A DNA stretch of 64,000 bases from NCBI GenBank assembly GCA_902729315.2, contig LR746270.1, positions 3,558,501-3,622,500 on the forward strand, in the 5' to 3' direction. The stretch's first letter is position 1, and every line of letters starts with the position of its first letter. Made by a program: the position numbers and the translations under genes. A model generated the notes under the pieces. The model was not told the DNA's origin and did no database searches. It saw only the letters and a list, made by a program, of their open reading frames with translations. Below are positions 61,101-64,000 of this stretch, piece after piece. This DNA comes from Spirodela intermedia (taxonomy: Eukaryota; Streptophyta; Magnoliopsida; Alismatales; Araceae).

Positions 61101-61322
61101 CTGCGTTCTTGTTGCTCACGCAAGCTCTGATTACGTCAGCGCTCTTCGTTGTCACGAAGTGGGGGAAATGAACTGCAGCTTCCTTGAAGAGCGCATCAGG
61201 TTCCTTCATGGTGGGACCCTTCATCGCCGCCATTGACGACTAGAGGGGCGAAATTTACAGAGCAGTACAGAGAAACGAGTGCTGCAGGTTCCTGGAGATC
61301 TGGGTCATCTGTCTGAGCAGTG
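61101..61322 (+). promoter_or_regulatory. Argonaute proximal promoter and 5' leader
   Basis: GC-richer stretch between module copy Z and the ATG at 61323. Direct core-promoter elements could not be fixed. Confidence 0.35.
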
Positions 61323-64000
61323 ATGCAGCGTCAGAGTGGCAGTGCAGGGCGAGGAAGAGGAAGAGGAAGGCAGGGTGGGGTTGGAGCCGCTGCAAAAGGC
61401 AGCGGCGGCGGCGGCGACGGCGGGGGGAACAGGGGAAGGGGTGGAGAGGGAGGAGGAAGAGGTGTGGAGAGGGAAAGCCATCAGCAATCTCTGCCTGTTT
61501 CTACATCTCCTCCTCCTGCGGCCGTTGTTGCAGAGGAAGTTCACTCTCTGAGCCGCGATGTGGAGCAGCGGCTCTCCATCGAACACGCGCCGTCGGCGTC
61601 AGCTCAACCGCCTGCTTCTCCTCCCATTCTCGTGCCGTCATCGTCGAAGACCATAAGACCGCCTGCTCGACCAGGATTCGGGACGGTCGGCGAGAAGATC
61701 ACACTTCGAGCAAACCATTTCCTTGTCAAGCTCCCTCAGAAGGAAATATTCCACTACGACGTCAGTTGCTGAAATTACTTTTACTTGTTCTTCTTACGTC
61801 ACTAAATTACTCTCTCTCTCTCTCTCCCTCTCCGTACTTTGCAGTCGTTTTCGTACATCCATATCATGGGCACTGTTCCTGCCTCATCGACGACCCCAGA
61901 CCCTTTTCCTGGCCTTGGATAAGTTATGCTTCAGTATTATAACTCTCCGTGTGTATTCTGGACGTTTCTCGCTCCATCGTCAACTCTCCTCGCTTGTCAT
62001 GCGCATCCGCGTTCTTCGACGCAGATGGGCTCTCCGTTGTATCTTCCCTTTAATTTTCTTCACCTTGGGGATTAATCGTTGACAGCCTGAACGAACTTTT
62101 GTGCGATCGGAGTTGTAATTTTCTCAATTTAAGACATGTTAAACTCATCGACAACTTATCCCTGGAAATTGATACCAATTTCTGCTGGGTTTTCTGCTAG
62201 AGATCCTGACGCTTTTTCTGGCTCCGATACGTATGTTTAGGTCGCCATTACTCCTGAAATCCAGTCGAAGGCACTGAACATGTCTATAATCGGTGAGCTT
62301 GTTCAAAAGTATGGAGAATCGCATCTGGGAAAGCGACAGCCGGTTTATGATCGCAGAAAAGGCTTGTACACGGCTGGCCCTCTGCCGTTCGACTCGAAGG
62401 AATTTGGGATCGAGTTGAAGGGGAAGGACGAATCCAGGCATGCCCATTTTGAGCTTCCCTTTGCAGTTTTATTTATTTTCTCTTTAAATTCAATTAAATG
62501 CCACTCTCTTGCGGCTTTGGTTTTTTTTTCTTATGAAGATCAAGGAAATTCAAAGTGGCCATCAAATTAGTGGGGAAGGCTGATCTCACCCACCTCCATG
62601 AGTTCATGGCGGGCAGGCATTTGGATGAACCAAAGGAATCTATTCATGCACTCGATGTCGTCTTAAGACAGACTCCCTCTCTCAGGTAAACGTATCGCGT
62701 GGCTAATCTTGCAGGTCTACGTTCGGTGTCCTATTCCTGTGCAACTGAGTGTTTTTTAATTCATCTCTGTGCCAGCTATGTGACAGTGGCAAGGTCTTTC
62801 TTCTCACCATTGCTGGGGGACATGTTCTCCATTGGAGGTGGTGTTGAGGGCTGGAGGGGTTTCTATTCAAGTCTTCGTCCGACCCAGATGGGACTTTCAC
62901 TAAACATTGGTAATTTTTATGGAAAATTTTAGCATTCTTCTCGTTCAGTTTTCCCCTAGAGTTGATACTTATGATGTTACTCTCTCCATCCATAACTCAT
63001 TTGGCAGATATTTCGGCTACCTCATTTTACAAGCCAGTAATGGTGACAGAATTTGTCGCCGAGTACCTCGCTCTCATTCCCCGGGCCATGACTGGGCCAC
63101 TCAGTGACACTGATCGGATTAGGGTCTGTATGATGATCAGTTGGCCTTCTCCAAACTTTTTTTTTTTTTTTCTTCTTCTTCTGGGTACTTGTTGAACCCG
63201 TATTTCTGTCTACGAGTTCACGTCTTCATTCATTCTCATCATCTAACGACAGATCAAGAAGGCTCTCAGAGGGATCAAAGTTCAGGTAACTCACAGGGCA
63301 GAAGCAGTCCGGCGATACCGTGTCACTGGGATATCTTCAGCGCCAGCAAAAGAGTTAATGTACTGTATTAACTGATAGAACAAGACCCTCGATTATTAGG
63401 CTCCAGCTGTTGTCATTTTCTAATTTTGATTGTGCTCATTATTTTCAGTTGGTTAATCAGGTTTTCTGCGGATGATCAAGAGACTGCAAAGATATCTGTT
63501 GTTCGGTATTTCAAGGAGAAGTATAAACTCCAACTGAAGCACATCAACTGGCCCTGTCTTCTGTCAGGAAGTGATACGAGGCCAATATATTTACCGATGG
63601 AGGTTCTCCTGATGCAATTTGTTCATCACAGTGCGCTTCACCTATGAATTCATCTTCTTTTTTTTTTCTTTTTGCATTCAAGCTTCCTTGTTGATACCAG
63701 GTGTGTAGAATTGTGGAGGGACAGAGGTACACCAAAAAGTTGAATGAACGACAAGTAACAGCAATCCTCAGGGCAACATGCAGGCGCCCAAATGAGAGGG
63801 AACGAAGTATTGCAGCTGTAGGTCCTTCCTTCCTCCTCTTTGGTTCGATGCTCTCATTACTCCTTTCGGATTCCGTCTCCTCTGTTTACGTTATTTATGA
63901 CTGACTCTATAAAATTTTAGTTGGTTGTTGGAAGCAGATATGCCAATGACAAGTATGTGAAAGAGTTTGGGATCAGCGTGGGCAATGAACTCTGTACGAT
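61323..64000 (+). CDS. Argonaute, AGO1 clade (AGO5/MEL1-like), N-terminal part; runs off right edge
   Basis: Nine exons so far: 61323-61760, 62241-62437, 62545-62685, 62776-62909, 63008-63123, 63253-63359, 63461-63602, 63701-63817, 63921-64000. A Gly/Arg-rich head (GRGRGRQGG...) precedes [20 protein letters not shown]. The N domain has [20 protein letters not shown] and [13 protein letters not shown]; the linker has [20 protein letters not shown] and [19 protein letters not shown]; the PAZ domain runs from about [11 protein letters not shown] through [20 protein letters not shown]. Then comes [15 protein letters not shown] and PIWI lie outside, so slicer residues cannot be checked. AGO1-clade proteins load 21-22-nt small RNAs; AGO5/MEL1 acts in reproductive cells. 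Assignment to AGO5 over AGO1 is from motif resemblance only. Intron 2 appears to use a GC donor. Confidence 0.93.

Noticed and set aside
60937-61233. Minus-strand 98-codon frame upstream of Argonaute
   Set aside because: Overlaps repeat module copy Z, whose relatives at 52.8 kb do not keep the frame.
61305-61586. Minus-strand frame opposite the Argonaute head
   Set aside because: Ser/Pro/Ala runs are the complement of the Gly/Arg-rich coding sequence.

Overview
This 64 kb window is nuclear DNA from a flowering plant. The genes carry many short GT-AG introns, CT/GA microsatellites sit in introns and 5' leaders, several genes are plant-specific (plastid pyruvate kinase, CBM22-GH10 xylanase, an AGO1-clade Argonaute), and AT-rich stretches hold decayed LTR retrotransposons. 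Coding exons are GC-rich against very AT-rich spacers. That would suit a monocot, but I cannot name the species.

Layout. Gene-rich block 1 (about 1-16.4 kb): the 5' end of a KH-domain RNA-binding gene (-); a small plant-specific protein with a plastid-transit-like start and a membrane segment (-); plastidial pyruvate kinase alpha (-); an unresolved GC-rich open region; an inositol-tetrakisphosphate kinase (+); and SNU13/15.5K (-). An AT-rich spacer with a solo LTR follows (16.4-21.3 kb). Gene-rich block 2 (21.5-39.4 kb) holds two acidic membrane proteins of unknown function (+), ERG28 (-), a RAD6-class E2 (+) and a large endo-1,4-beta-xylanase with four CBM22 domains (+). From 39.4 to 61 kb is a transposon graveyard: a Ty3-type RT relic (-), a second solo LTR of the first family, two Ty1/copia relics (+), an Hsp70 pseudogene (-), a captured or duplicated piece of the xylanase 5' region, and a module of about 85-bp tandem repeats present three times. 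At the right edge an AGO1-clade Argonaute, best match AGO5/MEL1-like, starts at 61,323 and runs off the window.

The genes are unrelated housekeeping or cell-wall functions, not an operon-like cluster. I spliced them by eye from protein similarity, GT/AG (once GC/AG) sites and phase; all listed exon sets keep an open frame. The items most worth a second look are two solo LTRs with perfect but different 5-bp target duplications, the three-copy module whose copies abut the Argonaute gene and the xylanase fragment, a SNU13 start codon that sits alone in its coding exon, a candidate GC-AG intron in the Argonaute, and the four-CBM22 xylanase. I saw no evidence of a wholly new biological system.
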